Assembly (NCBI GenBank): GCA_035388225.1
Contig: DAOOPM010000004.1
Coordinates: forward strand, 1-64,000
DNA length: 64,000 nucleotides
DNA from: SB25 sp029560875
GTDB lineage: Bacteria > Bacteroidota > Bacteroidia > Bacteroidales > Tenuifilaceae
Reading direction: 5' to 3'
The notes under the pieces were generated by a model that did not search any database, was not told where the DNA came from, and was given only the letters and a program-made list of their open reading frames with translations. Shown piece after piece: positions 1-9,608 of this stretch (positions are counted from its first letter, which is position 1; each line of letters opens with the position of its first letter). Both the position numbers and the translations under genes were made by a program.

Positions 1-2885
1 CCGAATATGGTTGCTAAACTTGTCATTAGAATTGGACGTAACCGTTGTTTTGCTGCAAATTCAACTGCTTCAAGTTTACTCATTCCCTCTTCCTTTTTCT
101 GGTTGGCAAATTCTACAATCAGAATACCGTTTTTTGTAACAATACCAATTAGTACAACAATCCCAATTTGGCTAAAAATATTCAAAGTTTGACCGAATAT
201 CCATAGCGATAGCAATGCTCCTGCAAGAGCAAGTGGAACTGTAAACATAATGATTAACGGGTCACGGAAGCTCTCAAACTGTGCAGCCAAAATTAGGTAA
301 ACTAGAACCAGTGCTAGGAAGAATGCAAATAACAAACTGTTTGAACTCTCCACGAATTGTTGCGATGTTCCGGTTAGTGTTGTGGCAAAAGTATCGTCGA
401 GTGTGGTTTTTGCAATTTCGCGCATTGCCTCAATGCCTTGTCCTAACGTATAGCCTGGTGCTGGTGATGCGTTGAAAGTAGCCGAAACATAACGGTTGTA
501 ACGGTAACGTTGTGGTGGAATACTTTGCTCTGATGTTTTAATCAAACTACCCAAATCAACTAATGCGCCATCGCTAGCACGGAGGTAAATACCTTTTAAA
601 TCCGAAGGGTCGTCGCGATAACTACGTTCGGCTTGTCCAATTACATAGTATTGCTTACCATTTCTGATGAAGAAACCGTAGCGCTGACCACTAAAGTAAA
701 GTTGTAACGCCTCGGCAATATCCCTAACAGCAATTCCCGATGCACGTGCTTTATCGCGGTCAATCTCAACCACCAATTCGGGTTTGTTGAATTTTAGGTT
801 AACATCAACAACCTGGAAACGTTGGTCGGCTTGTGCTTTTGCAAGAAACTCTGGAACAACTTCTTTTAGTTTCTCAAAGTTTGGTGCTTGCACCACAAAG
901 TTCACGGGTAGTCCACCACCACGACCAGTACTAATAGTTTGGTCCTGAACAACGAATGCTCTTGCAAAGGTTTGTTTGCGGAGGAATGCAGATATTTCAT
1001 CGGCAATTTGACCCTGTGATTTTTCACGTTCGTTGGGCTGTGTCAGCAACATCCTCACAAAACCGCTGTTACCACCGCCCCAACCTGGAGAGGTGAGTTG
1101 AATCATTGCCCTTTTTTCCGAAATAGTATCAGCAAATTCGGCAAGTTTAAGCATATAGGCATCCATCGATTCAAATGCAGTTCCTTCCGGCGCAGTTGCT
1201 TGAATTGATAGTCGGCTCTTGTCTTCCATTGGCGCTAATTCCGATGGAATTAATCGACCTATTAGAACAATGATTAGTCCTGAAGCAACCATAATGCCAA
1301 TGGCCAACCATCTACGATTCATAAAACCTAAAAGTGAACGACCGTAAAAGTCGGACAACCGTTGAATTCCGCGACCAATAGCCCCCATTATTCTACCCTC
1401 TTTGTGAGTTTTCCGAAGAAGTTTTGTACTCATCATAGGGGTAAGGGTAAGCGAGACAAATGCAGATATTAGAACGGCTCCAGCCACTACAACTCCGAAC
1501 TCTCGGAACAAACGCCCTGTTACTCCACTAAGGAAAACAATTGGCATAAACACAGCAATTAGTGTTATTGTGGTTGAGATAATTGCAAAGTAGATTTCCT
1601 TACTTCCTCTATATCCTGCTTTGTAGTTGTCCATTCCTTGCTCAATTTTGGAGTAGATGTTCTCCATAACCACAATGGCATCGTCAACCACAATACCTGT
1701 GGCAAGCACAATTCCAAGCAGTGAAAGTACGTTAATTGAAAACCCTGCAAGGTACATCACGAAGAAAGTTCCAATCAGTGAAATTGGAATGGCTATGATT
1801 GGAATAAGCGTGGTTCGCCAGTTGCGTAAGAATATAAAAATAACAAGAACAACCAAGCCAAATGCTAAGAGTACGGTTTCCTCAACCTCAGTAATTGCTT
1901 TACGAATTGTGATGGTTGCATCGTAGGCATAATCTAGCTTGATATCCTCGGGCAATTCGCGTTTGAGCTGCTCAACTCTTTTGTAAACCTCATCGGCAAT
2001 GCTAACGTAGTTTGCTCCAGGCAAAGGTGTTACTGCAATACCAACCATTGGAATGAGTCCGTTACCACGCATAATGCTACGCTCGTTCTCAGCTGCATAA
2101 TCGGCCTTTCCTACATCGCGGAGTTTTACAGGTATTCCTCCTACGTATTTGATAATAAGATTGTTGAATTGGTCTGGAGTTTCTAGTCTTCCTAAAGTTC
2201 TGATAGATAGTTCGGTATAGTATCCCTCGATTCTTCCTGTTGGTAATTCAACATTTTCACGGCTTAACGCATTACGGATATCAGTAGGTGTTACCCCAAA
2301 CGATGCCAGTTTCTTTGGGTCTAAATAAAGACGCATGGCATAGCGTTTCTCACCCCAAATACCAATTTGGCTAACCCCGGATATTGTTTGTATACGCTCT
2401 TTGATTACGTTATTAGCAATATCGCTCATCTCCAATAAATCTCGCTTATCGCTCTGAGCGGTAATGGTAATAATTGTTTCGGCGTTGGCATCGGCCTTTG
2501 TGATGATTGGCGGGTCGGAGTCGGGTGGAATGTTACGAACCGCACGAGATACGCGGTCGCGAACATCGTTGGCGGCATCTTCCATATCAACTCCAAGTTC
2601 AAATTCAATGGTGATATTGCTTCGTCCATCGGAACTTGATGAGGTGATAGATTTAATCCCTGCAATACCGTTGATTGATGCTTCCAAAGGCTCTGTTATT
2701 TGCGCTTCAATTACCGCAGAGTTAGCTCCAGTATACGATGTTGATACCGATACAATTGGCGGGTCAACGCTAGGATACTCCCTAACGCCTAGGTAGGAAA
2801 ACCCAATTATCCCGAAAAGCACTACCACAATGGAAAGTACCGATGCTAATACAGGTCTATTAATACTTACGGATGATATATTCAC
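1..2885 (-). CDS. RND-family multidrug efflux pump, inner-membrane subunit (AcrB-like), 3' end outside window
   Basis: Proton-driven inner-membrane pump of the HAE1 RND family; it should form a tripartite complex with the adjacent periplasmic lipoprotein and an outer-membrane channel not present here. About 960 codons are visible and the C-terminus lies beyond the left edge. The N-terminus reads as the first RND helix (S-I-N-R-P-V-L-A-S-V) followed by the porter-domain signatures YTGA and S-S-S-S-D-G. A mid-protein helix carries the family segment G-I-V-V-D-D-A-I-V-V-M-E-N, where the paired Asp residues serve proton relay. I chose a GTG start at 2885 because a stop codon lies only five codons upstream and no ATG is available. 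The gene follows the fusion-protein gene by about 80 bases on the same strand, so they are probably co-transcribed. Substrates cannot be predicted. A closely related hydrophobe/amphiphile pump class is the only realistic alternative. Confidence 0.93.
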   Translation of the reverse strand, partial: MNISSVSINRPVLASVLSIVVVLFGIIGFSYLGVREYPSVDPPIVSVSTSYTGANSAVIEAQITEPLEASINGIAGIKSITSSSSDGRSNITIEFELGVDMEDAANDVRDRVSRAVRNIPPDSDPPIITKADANAETIITITAQSDKRDLLEMSDIANNVIKERIQTISGVSQIGIWGEKRYAMRLYLDPKKLASFGVTPTDIRNALSRENVELPTGRIEGYYTELSIRTLGRLETPDQFNNLIIKYVGGIPVKLRDVGKADYAAENERSIMRGNGLIPMVGIAVTPLPGANYVSIADEVYKRVEQLKRELPEDIKLDYAYDATITIRKAITEVEETVLLAFGLVVLVIFIFLRNWRTTLIPIIAIPISLIGTFFVMYLAGFSINVLSLLGIVLATGIVVDDAIVVMENIYSKIEQGMDNYKAGYRGSKEIYFAIISTTITLIAVFMPIVFLSGVTGRLFREFGVVVAGAVLISAFVSLTLTPMMSTKLLRKTHKEGRIMGAIGRGIQRLSDFYGRSLLGFMNRRWLAIGIMVASGLIIVLIGRLIPSELAPMEDKSRLSIQATAPEGTAFESMDAYMLKLAEFADTISEKRAMIQLTSPGWGGGNSGFVRMLLTQPNEREKSQGQIADEISAFLRKQTFARAFVVQDQTISTGRGGGLPVNFVVQAPNFEKLKEVVPEFLAKAQADQRFQVVDVNLKFNKPELVVEIDRDKARASGIAVRDIAEALQLYFSGQRYGFFIRNGKQYYVIGQAERSYRDDPSDLKGIYLRASDGALVDLGSLIKTSEQSIPPQRYRYNRYVSATFNASPAPGYTLGQGIEAMREIAKTTLDDTFATTLTGTSQQFVESSNSLLFAFFLALVLVYLILAAQFESFRDPLIIMFTVPLALAGALLSLWIFGQTLNIFSQIGIVVLIGIVTKNGILIVEFANQKKEEGMSKLEAVEFAAKQRLRPILMTSLATIF

Positions 2886-2963
2886 TTTAAAGAAGTTTTA
2901 TCGTTAAACCAATTTTCGAATTATTAAGTAATCTTGTGAATTTTAGAATTACTTAATAACTCA

Positions 2964-4025
2964 TTATCTTTTCTCAACTACCTTAACGGTAAGCGGAGTC
3001 CCTGCTCGTAATGAGTTGAGGCCGGTAACCACCAATGTGTCGCCAACTGATAGGCCATCTAATACTTCTGCTGCAATTCCTGTACGTTCTCCAACTGAAA
3101 TGATTTTTTTCTCAGCCTTTCCATCCTTAACTACAAAAACTGTTTGTATTTCCATATCAGGAACAATGGATTGAGGTGGAATCATTATTGCTGTAGGTAG
3201 ATTTTGGAACAGAATATTAACCTTGGCAAAGGAGCCTGGAAGGATTTTCCCATTGACATTTGGATACTTAGCACGAACCTTTAACGACCTAGTATTTGGG
3301 TCAATTGCCGATTCCGAAGCATAAATAAATGCTTGATATTTTGTGGGCGAATCGCCGGCTGTAAAGGCTACTTCAAGTCCATTTTTAATATATGCAGAGT
3401 ACCTTTCTGGAACTGAAAATTCAATCTTTAATGGATTATCCTGAATCAATGTGGCAAGTGTTGTATTTGTTGAGATGTAAGCACCCATACTCACGTAGCG
3501 AAGACCTATTCTACCATCGAAAGGGGCACGTACTTCGGCTTTAGCTATTTGGGCTTTTGTTTGCTGAATTTCGGCTCTAATACCGTCCAGTTTATTCTGG
3601 GCTGCTTCGTAGTCCTGAATACTAATTGCGTTAATCTCAATCAATCGCTTTTTACGCATTTCGTCATCGGCAGCCAATTTCTCATCGTATTGCTTCTTTT
3701 GTAGCAAAGCTTTTAGTTCGCTATCGTTTATACGGGCAAGCAGTTCACCTTTTTTTACATAGCTACCCTCGGTAAGGTTCATTTCAATTAGTTTACCCGA
3801 CGACTCGGCCTTTAACTCAACCTGCTCGTTTGGTAAAATACTTGCAGGAACCTGAAGTGTGCGCTGTATAGGCTCCTCCTTTACAATTATAGCATCAACA
3901 AACATTCCTGCACCACCTCGTCCACCTTGAGGTTTGCCATCTTTTTTTTCACCTTTACTACAGGAAACGGAAATTGCAGCAATAACTGCGAATGAACATA
4001 ATGTCAAATACTTATATGTAGACAT
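2964..4025 (-). CDS. RND efflux periplasmic adaptor (membrane fusion protein), lipoprotein
   Basis: Periplasmic adaptor of the AcrA/MexA type linking the RND pump to an outer-membrane factor. The 353-residue product starts with a lipoprotein signal: a hydrophobic stretch at about residues 7-20 and a V-S-C lipobox with Cys at 22. It continues with a biotinyl-lipoyl half-motif (ELKAESSGKLIEMNLTEGS), an alpha-helical hairpin at about 105-165, the second lipoyl half (AEVRAPFDGRIG) and beta-barrel/membrane-proximal domains. Length and domain order are normal. It is first in a two-gene minus-strand unit with the pump downstream. A repeat element, not an obvious promoter, fills most of the upstream gap. 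The adaptor family assignment is secure; the drug spectrum is unknown. Confidence 0.93.
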   Translation of the reverse strand: MSTYKYLTLCSFAVIAAISVSCSKGEKKDGKPQGGRGGAGMFVDAIIVKEEPIQRTLQVPASILPNEQVELKAESSGKLIEMNLTEGSYVKKGELLARINDSELKALLQKKQYDEKLAADDEMRKKRLIEINAISIQDYEAAQNKLDGIRAEIQQTKAQIAKAEVRAPFDGRIGLRYVSMGAYISTNTTLATLIQDNPLKIEFSVPERYSAYIKNGLEVAFTAGDSPTKYQAFIYASESAIDPNTRSLKVRAKYPNVNGKILPGSFAKVNILFQNLPTAIMIPPQSIVPDMEIQTVFVVKDGKAEKKIISVGERTGIAAEVLDGLSVGDTLVVTGLNSLRAGTPLTVKVVEKR

Positions 4026-4198
4026 ATCTATAACAATTAAATTTTATACAAGTTACTGTAATTATGGACTACAAATTAAATAAAAGGATTAAAATATAAA
4101 CAGAAAAAAGATGAATAGGTTGAAGAGGAGATATTTTAGAATGTAGAATGTGAAATTATGAATTTTGAATGAAGAATTGTAGATGTAAAAGAAAAGAC

Positions 4199-4381
4199 AC
4201 CCAAAAGTGCAACCTTATAGCCCCGATTTCAACTCGGGGTAATAAATGCAAGCATTAAAAAAGCGATGCAAGTAATGGCATTAGTTTAAAATGATGATGA
4301 TTGTATGCATCGCAACGGAATAAATATTCGTATAGAAAATTATTTTAACGCTTTCATGTCCTACGGACGATGGAAGGTCTC
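4199..4381 (-). repeat. Dispersed triple-palindrome intergenic repeat, copy A
   Basis: On the minus strand this reads as the same ~185-base element found at 11498-11684 and 20725-20909. From its 5' end (4381) it holds a hairpin with arms CTTCCAT/ATG(G/A)AAG around GTCC...GGAC, then a long-range inverted repeat GCGATGCA...TGCATCGC, then a hairpin with CCCCGA...TCGGGG arms. By eye it is roughly 75-80% identical to the other copies. It contains no open reading frame and fills most of the gap between crtB and the efflux adaptor gene. Confidence 0.8.
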
Positions 4382-4389
4382 TACTTAAT

Positions 4390-4429
4390 TACTCAACTAC
4401 TCAATTACTCAATTACTCAATTACTCAAT
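4390..4429. repeat. Short tandem repeat, five units of 8 bases
   Basis: Five consecutive copies of TACTCAAT (the first reads TACTCAAC) lie just before the crtB stop codon side of the gap. Degenerate relatives of the same A/T-rich phrase occur near 16600-16640 and 20636-20682. It is too short and has no spacers, so it is not a CRISPR array. Confidence 0.85.
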
Positions 4430-4436
4430 ATCATAC

Positions 4437-5297
4437 CTAAACCATCCTCAATTTATATACCACCCAACAACGAGCAAGCAACGCTATCTTTTTAAAGTTT
4501 GATATTCTATATCGTTTACTGAGTAACTCGTTTGGCGAAACCTTTTTGATTTTTTTGAAAAGTGATGTGTAGTACTTGTAGGCAACATAAACTCCCAGTT
4601 GCGAATCTCTATTCAGTTGCTTAATTCCAACATAAGCATCGTCGAAATCGGCTTGAATATCCTGCTCAATCTCAGCTTTCTGCTTTTGGGTGAAATTGTT
4701 GAAATCGACTCCGGGAAAGTACACTCTTCCTAAATTGTTGTAATCATCGCGGATATCGCGTAGAAAGTTTATTTTCTGGAACGCTGCACCTAGTTTCTTT
4801 GCAGGTAAGCACAGCTTATCGAACTCCTCCTGATTGCCTCTGCAGAAAACTTTCAGGCACATCAATCCAACCACTTCGGCTGAGCCATAAATGTATTCGC
4901 CAATCTCATCCCGACTGTAAAGTTTTGGATTTAAATCCATCTCCATGCTTTTCAGGAAGGCATCAATTAAATCTCTATCAATATTATACCTATTTACGGC
5001 TATTTGATAGCTTTGGAGTATTGGGTTTGTTGATATTCCTTCGGATATTGCCTCGTAGGTTTGGTTTTTGAAATCGGTTAGTAGTTTTTCCTTGTTGTAG
5101 GAGTGAAACGAGTCCACAATTTCATCGGCAACCCTAACAAAACCGTAAATGGAGTAAATCGCCTCCTGTATATCCTTAGAGAAAAGCTTTGTACCCAACG
5201 AAAAACTTGTGCTATACTTTTGGGTTGTTGTAGCGCTACAAAGAAGCGATACATCGTTATAAAGAGCAATTCTATCTATCTCCATACCGTTTAACAA
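4437..5297 (-). CDS. crtB: Phytoene synthase (15-cis-phytoene synthase)
   Basis: Condenses two geranylgeranyl diphosphates head-to-head to phytoene, the first committed carotenoid step. The 286-residue product belongs to the squalene/phytoene synthase fold. Both Asp-rich substrate motifs are present: D-E-I-V-D at residues 58-62 and D-I-R-D-D at 180-184, followed by NLGRVYFP. The family's S-F-S-L-G-T-K-L-F segment is at about 31-39. The gene overlaps the 3' end of crtI by 26 bases (or by 14 if translation starts at the second Met, 5285), so the two are translationally coupled. Length is typical for bacterial CrtB. Confidence is high because of the two motifs and the desaturase neighbour. Confidence 0.96.
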   Translation of the reverse strand: MLNGMEIDRIALYNDVSLLCSATTTQKYSTSFSLGTKLFSKDIQEAIYSIYGFVRVADEIVDSFHSYNKEKLLTDFKNQTYEAISEGISTNPILQSYQIAVNRYNIDRDLIDAFLKSMEMDLNPKLYSRDEIGEYIYGSAEVVGLMCLKVFCRGNQEEFDKLCLPAKKLGAAFQKINFLRDIRDDYNNLGRVYFPGVDFNNFTQKQKAEIEQDIQADFDDAYVGIKQLNRDSQLGVYVAYKYYTSLFKKIKKVSPNELLSKRYRISNFKKIALLARCWVVYKLRMV

Positions 5298-6753
5298 TTT
5301 GCTGAGTTGTTAACTTTGAACTGATTACTGCCATTGGTAATCCTGTTCCTGGAGCAGTGCTAGACCCAACATAAAAAAGGTTTTTGAACTTCTCGTCAGT
5401 GTTATGCGGACGGAAATAGGCAATTTGGTTCAAATCGTGGGCTAAGCCCAAGCCGCTTCCCTTGTATAAATTGAACATCCGTTGCCAATGGGTTGGATTA
5501 TAAACTATTTGTGTTTCTAGGTTTGATTTTATATCGAATCCTATTCGCTCCGATAAGTCAGTAATAATAGTGCTCGCTAGTTGTTCTGAATCGTCCCAGT
5601 TGGGTTTACTTCGTAAATCGGGAACTGGGCAGAGTATGAAAATACTCTCTTTGCCCTCGGGGGCAAACTCGGGGTTTGCTTTACTGGGTGTGTTAACGTA
5701 GTAGTATGGTTTTTCAAGGCTAATCTGATTTTTGAATATCTTGGAGCTGTACTCCTTAAAGTTAGTACCCAAAAAGTAGTTATGAACGCTTAAATTATCG
5801 ATATTTCCATTAACACCAAGGTAAATGGTGTACGGTGCGAGAGTCCATTTTAGCTTATCGAGCTTTTGCTCCGTGTACGCTTTGCGTTTAAGAATTGAGC
5901 CACGAAACCAAGCCGCATCTGCATTAACAATGTAAATATCTGCATTCCAATTGTTACCATTTTTATCGATGAAGCCCGATATTTCGCCATTGTTCTGTCT
6001 ATAATCAATAATTTCTGTGTTAAAGTGGAACTTAACCCCACGTTGAGACAATACTTGCATTAAACCATCCACAATACGGTACATTCCGCCTTTAACGTTG
6101 TGGTAGCCATCGTGCTTTAACTCGGTGTATGTAAGCATTGAGTAAACGGCAGGAGTATCGAATGGTGTTGCACCTAGGAAGAATGCTACTAACGAGAAAA
6201 TCACCTTAACTTCATAGCTGTTGAATCGCTTATCGAGTTCACTCCACATTGAACGGAGCATCAAAGGTGCGTGCTCCATAGGAACACTTGCCAATGTTAG
6301 CGCGTATTGGAGTAATGTTTTAAAATTTCTACGGATGATTTTACCCTCGGTATCGTGAAATAGTTTACCAGTTTTCCTAAGATATTCCTGCATTTTAAGT
6401 GCAAAGTCGTCCTCAATACCCTCAAACTCTTTGGCTAACCTATCAATATCTTTATAAATTGTGAATGTTTTGGTCGAATTGCTAAAATTCACCTTATATA
6501 GTGGGTTGAGTTCAAAAAAGTCGAAAGGTTGTTCAATGCCACACGATTTAACAAGTTCAGTAAATTCGTAGCTCATGGAGAAAAAGGTCGGGGCCATATC
6601 CCAGGTAAATCCATCCTTCTCCAGTTTATTCAATCGTCCGCCAGCCTGATGGTATTTTTCAACCATCTCCACCTCGTATCCAATTGAAGTTAGCCTGAGA
6701 GCTGTACTTAAACCGCCTAGTCCAGTTCCAATTATAAGGGCTTTTTTAGTCAT
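5272..6753 (-). CDS. crtI: Phytoene desaturase (CrtI family)
   Basis: FAD-dependent desaturase converting phytoene through several dehydrogenations toward lycopene. The 493-residue protein opens with a Rossmann dinucleotide-binding motif G-T-G-L-G-G at residues 9-14 followed by the acidic end of beta-2 (V-E-K). It ends with the CrtI C-terminal signature around Y-V-G-S-S-T-A-P-G-T-G-L-P, which contacts FAD. Its start faces the divergent second desaturase gene at 6839; the 85-base gap should hold both promoters. It is the first gene of crtI-crtB. Because a second CrtI-type protein lies next door, the exact division of desaturation steps is inferred: this copy is paired with crtB and is the likely true phytoene desaturase. 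Confidence 0.93.
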   Translation of the reverse strand: MTKKALIIGTGLGGLSTALRLTSIGYEVEMVEKYHQAGGRLNKLEKDGFTWDMAPTFFSMSYEFTELVKSCGIEQPFDFFELNPLYKVNFSNSTKTFTIYKDIDRLAKEFEGIEDDFALKMQEYLRKTGKLFHDTEGKIIRRNFKTLLQYALTLASVPMEHAPLMLRSMWSELDKRFNSYEVKVIFSLVAFFLGATPFDTPAVYSMLTYTELKHDGYHNVKGGMYRIVDGLMQVLSQRGVKFHFNTEIIDYRQNNGEISGFIDKNGNNWNADIYIVNADAAWFRGSILKRKAYTEQKLDKLKWTLAPYTIYLGVNGNIDNLSVHNYFLGTNFKEYSSKIFKNQISLEKPYYYVNTPSKANPEFAPEGKESIFILCPVPDLRSKPNWDDSEQLASTIITDLSERIGFDIKSNLETQIVYNPTHWQRMFNLYKGSGLGLAHDLNQIAYFRPHNTDEKFKNLFYVGSSTAPGTGLPMAVISSKLTTQQIVKRYGDR

Positions 6754-6771
6754 ATATCGAAATTAACACAA

Positions 6772-6779
6772 TAAAGATA
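6772..6779 (-). promoter_or_regulatory. Possible -7 box for crtI-crtB
   Basis: Minus-strand TATCTTTA resembles the Bacteroidota -7 element TAnnTTTG (one mismatch) and lies about 20 bases upstream of the crtI start. No clear -33 TTTG is visible, so the call is tentative. Confidence 0.4.
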
Positions 6780-6838
6780 TTATTTTTCTTAATTTTACTA
6801 CCATTGAAACATATTAAGTTTTATAATGTTTAATCAAA

Positions 6839-8299
6839 ATGAAAAAAATATCAACAATTGGTGCTGGAATTGGAGGCTTAGCTACCACAATTCGATTAGC
6901 AAGCAAAGGCTATGGTGTTACAGTTTTTGAGCAACAGCCTAATGTGGGTGGAAAGTTAAATCAGTTTAAAGCCAATGGTTTTAGGTTCGATACTGGTCCA
7001 TCGCTCTTTACCTTACCCAATTTGGTTGATGAGTTAATAAAACTTTCGGCTAACAAGCAAGTAGTATTGCCCTACAAAAAACTAGAGGTAATAACACGTT
7101 ACTTCTTTCCCGATGGAACTACCCTTAACGCTTGGTCGGACCCAGAGCAGTTTGCCGAAGAAGTTCAGAAAACACTAGGCGATGATAAGTCAAGTGTCGC
7201 AAAATATCTGATGGATAGCAAGGAACTTTACGATTTAACCGCAAAAACCTTTGTGTTTAGTCCATTCCCTAAGTTGAGTAATCTTTTTACATTACAATCG
7301 CTTAAACTGGCTTTAAATCCTAAAAAACTCCGAGCGTTCGAAACAATGCACGATGTAAACGCAAAGTATTTCGGAAAACACAATACAATTCAACTTTTCG
7401 ATAGGTACGCGACCTATAACGGATCAAATCCCTACAAAGCGCCCGGAACATTAACAATGATTCCCCACCTAGAGCATAATATTGGGGCATACTTCCCAAT
7501 GCAGGGAATGTACTCCATTGCAGAGCAGTTAAAGGAAATTGCGCTTAGTTTGGGTGTTGAGTTTGTTATGAATAGCAAGGTTGATAGAATTAATCAGCGA
7601 AATAGTAAGATTGTCGGTGTTAAGGTGAATGGCGCTGATTTCAACTCAGACTTTGTAATTTATAATACCGATATTTTTACCGCATACAGTTCGATTTTGA
7701 GCGATGTTCCACTATCGGAACGTTTAGCAAAGCAGGAACCTTCGTCGTCGGCATTGATTTTTTACTGGGGAGTAAAGGGTGATTACCCGCAACTGGATGT
7801 GCACAATGTACTATTTTCAGAAAATTACTGGGCTGAATTTCAGGCAATGGAGGCCAAAACAATTTACTCCGACCCAACGGTTTATATCTTCATCACCTCA
7901 AAAATGATAACCGATGATGCTCCGCAGGGTCACGAGAATTGGTTTGTGATGATAAACGCACCCGAAAATATCAACCAGAATTGGGATGAGTTGAGATTGA
8001 CTGCAAAGGCATCAATTCTGAACAAAATTAAAAAGACCTTAGGCCTTGATATTGAGAAAAATATTGTATTTGAAGAGTTTCTCGACCCCGAGAGAATTGA
8101 AAAAAGAACAGGCTCGTTCCGAGGTTCGCTTTATGGAATTAGCTCGAACAATAGAATGGCTGCTTTTAACCGTCATCCTAATAGGAGCAAAAATGTTAAG
8201 GGACTTTACTTTGTTGGTGGTAGCGTGCATCCTGGTGGTGGAATTCCCCTTTGCCTAGCATCGGCAAAAATTGTAGATTCGTACTTCAAACCTATTTAG
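6839..8299 (+). CDS. Second CrtI-type carotenoid desaturase (CrtD-like)
   Basis: FAD-dependent carotenoid oxidoreductase of the CrtI/CrtD family, 486 residues. It has an N-terminal G-A-G-I-G-G nucleotide-binding motif at residues 8-13, the R-F-D-T-G-P-S motif typical of the family, and a C-terminal V-G-G-S-V-H-P-G-G-G-I-P FAD contact. In Bacteroidota pigment loci the second CrtI paralogue next to a CruF-type gene is usually the carotenoid 3,4-desaturase (CrtD) acting on a 1-hydroxylated psi end group. The adjacent cruF-type gene begins 2 bases after this stop, which supports that role. An alternative is a further desaturase or a carotenoid isomerase/oxygenase paralogue. The family is certain; the reaction is inferred from context. 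Confidence 0.85.
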   Translation: MKKISTIGAGIGGLATTIRLASKGYGVTVFEQQPNVGGKLNQFKANGFRFDTGPSLFTLPNLVDELIKLSANKQVVLPYKKLEVITRYFFPDGTTLNAWSDPEQFAEEVQKTLGDDKSSVAKYLMDSKELYDLTAKTFVFSPFPKLSNLFTLQSLKLALNPKKLRAFETMHDVNAKYFGKHNTIQLFDRYATYNGSNPYKAPGTLTMIPHLEHNIGAYFPMQGMYSIAEQLKEIALSLGVEFVMNSKVDRINQRNSKIVGVKVNGADFNSDFVIYNTDIFTAYSSILSDVPLSERLAKQEPSSSALIFYWGVKGDYPQLDVHNVLFSENYWAEFQAMEAKTIYSDPTVYIFITSKMITDDAPQGHENWFVMINAPENINQNWDELRLTAKASILNKIKKTLGLDIEKNIVFEEFLDPERIEKRTGSFRGSLYGISSNNRMAAFNRHPNRSKNVKGLYFVGGSVHPGGGIPLCLASAKIVDSYFKPI

Positions 8300-8300
8300 T

Positions 8301-8939
8301 ATGCAACAGTATTTAAAACTTGCAAAGATTTTATTGATGGTTGGCTATTTGGTTGGCATTTTCGGAATTCTGATAAGTTTAGATAAACCTCACTATTTTA
8401 CCGTTGCAGGATATTTTGTTGTATTGAGTTTTGTGTTACTCATGCTATTCCACAGGCCCCATAGCATAAAGTTTTGGATTACATTAAGTGTAATTGGTGT
8501 TTTGGGTTTTGCCGTTGAGGCTATTGGAACCAATACTGGTTTTGTTTTTGGCAACTACACTTACGGAAAATCTCTTGGAGTAAAACTTTTCCAAACACCA
8601 CTAGTTATGGCCATAAACTGGATGGTTTTGGTTTACTTGGTGTACGATTTGTTGAAGGGTTGGAATATCAGTTTTATGCTAAAATCTATTGTATCGTCAG
8701 TAATACTGGTGATTTACGACTTTGTAATGGAGCCAGTGGCAATTGCCTTAAATATGTGGACTTGGGATACAGGAAATCCTCCCTTGCACAACTATATTGG
8801 GTGGTTTTTGGTTTCGTTGTTGTTTTTCATATATATTTATCGGGGTAAATTAAAGTTTGAAAATCCTCTATCGCGGACTCTTTTTTGGCTTCATTGTATT
8901 TTCTTTGGAGCATTGAATTTGTTGCTTAGGGTGATTTAG
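8301..8939 (+). CDS. cruF: Carotenoid 1',2'-hydratase-like membrane protein (CruF, DUF422)
   Basis: An integral membrane protein of 212 residues with about six or seven hydrophobic helices, matching the CruF/DUF422 carotenoid synthesis family. Recognisable features are E-A-I-G-T-N-T-G-F-V-F-G-N-Y-T-Y-G in the middle, the D-x3-E-P-V-A motif in the helix near 140-150, and the W-x-W-D-T-G-N-P-P loop. CruF hydrates the psi end of a carotene to give a 1'-hydroxyl group. It is tightly packed between the CrtD-like gene (1 base apart) and an acyltransferase gene, all on one strand. The hydroxyl it makes would be the attachment point for the sugar added by the glycosyltransferase two genes downstream. 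Confidence 0.85.
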   Translation: MQQYLKLAKILLMVGYLVGIFGILISLDKPHYFTVAGYFVVLSFVLLMLFHRPHSIKFWITLSVIGVLGFAVEAIGTNTGFVFGNYTYGKSLGVKLFQTPLVMAINWMVLVYLVYDLLKGWNISFMLKSIVSSVILVIYDFVMEPVAIALNMWTWDTGNPPLHNYIGWFLVSLLFFIYIYRGKLKFENPLSRTLFWLHCIFFGALNLLLRVI

Positions 8940-8984
8940 GGATTTAGTTATTAAGTTAATAGGTCAAAAATAGCAACTATAAAA

Positions 8985-9608
8985 ATGATAAAACCCTCGC
9001 ATAGCAGATTTTACCAGTGGTTTTTCAACCATTATTTTAATTTTATTCTTAAACGCCATTTCAGGGAAATTAAGGTTATTTCCAATATCGAAATTGATGA
9101 GAGAAGCATTTTGCTTGTTCCTAACCACTTTAGCTGGTGGGATGGCTTTATTGCTTGGTATTTAAACAAAACACATTTTAAAAAGAAGTTCCATTTACTG
9201 ATGCTTGAGAGTGAGTTGGGCAAGCATAAGTTTTTTACCAAGTTAGGGGCTTTTTCAATCTCCAAAACATCGCGTGGACTTTACGATAGTTTGATTTTTG
9301 CTGCCAATTTAATTAAAGACGAAGGAAATGTATTGGTGTTTTACCCGCAGGGTAAACTATTCAGTCAACATCATATGACATTGGAGTTTGCAAAGGGAAT
9401 TGAGCGTATTTTGCAGGATAAACCTAACTGTAGGGTGATAATGGCTGCTAACTTGGTTGATTACTACAGTTATAAAAAGCCTTCGCTTTCAATTTACCTA
9501 AATGAGTATATTTACGACGGCAGTTTTAACATCACGCAGTTTCAGTTTGCCTATAATATGTTTTTGAAGCAATCCATTCATCAACAGGATAAAAACTTTA
9601 AGCAATGA
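8985..9608 (+). CDS. PlsC-type acyltransferase, probably of carotenoid glycosides
   Basis: A 207-residue member of the lysophosphatidic-acid-acyltransferase superfamily. The catalytic H-x4-D motif is N-H-F-S-W-W-D at residues 47-53 (His48, Asp53), and the acceptor-side motif F-Y-P-Q-G-K appears near residue 120. There is no obvious long transmembrane segment, and the protein is short for a housekeeping PlsC. It lies between the CruF-type gene and the glycosyltransferase, overlapping the latter by four bases. I infer that it esterifies the sugar of a carotenoid glycoside with a fatty acid, as in salinixanthin-like pigments. A role in ordinary phospholipid synthesis is possible but less consistent with the context. 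Confidence 0.75.
   Translation: MIKPSHSRFYQWFFNHYFNFILKRHFREIKVISNIEIDERSILLVPNHFSWWDGFIAWYLNKTHFKKKFHLLMLESELGKHKFFTKLGAFSISKTSRGLYDSLIFAANLIKDEGNVLVFYPQGKLFSQHHMTLEFAKGIERILQDKPNCRVIMAANLVDYYSYKKPSLSIYLNEYIYDGSFNITQFQFAYNMFLKQSIHQQDKNFKQ

Noticed and set aside
1657..1926. Plus-strand reading frames over the RND pump gene
   Set aside because: They lie opposite a continuous minus-strand frame with clear RND motifs.
4390..4429. Tandem TACTCAAT repeat as a CRISPR array
   Set aside because: Units are 8 bases, contiguous, without spacers and without cas genes nearby.
5103..5294. Short plus-strand frame opposite crtB
   Set aside because: Overlaps fully with the functional phytoene synthase coding sequence in another frame.
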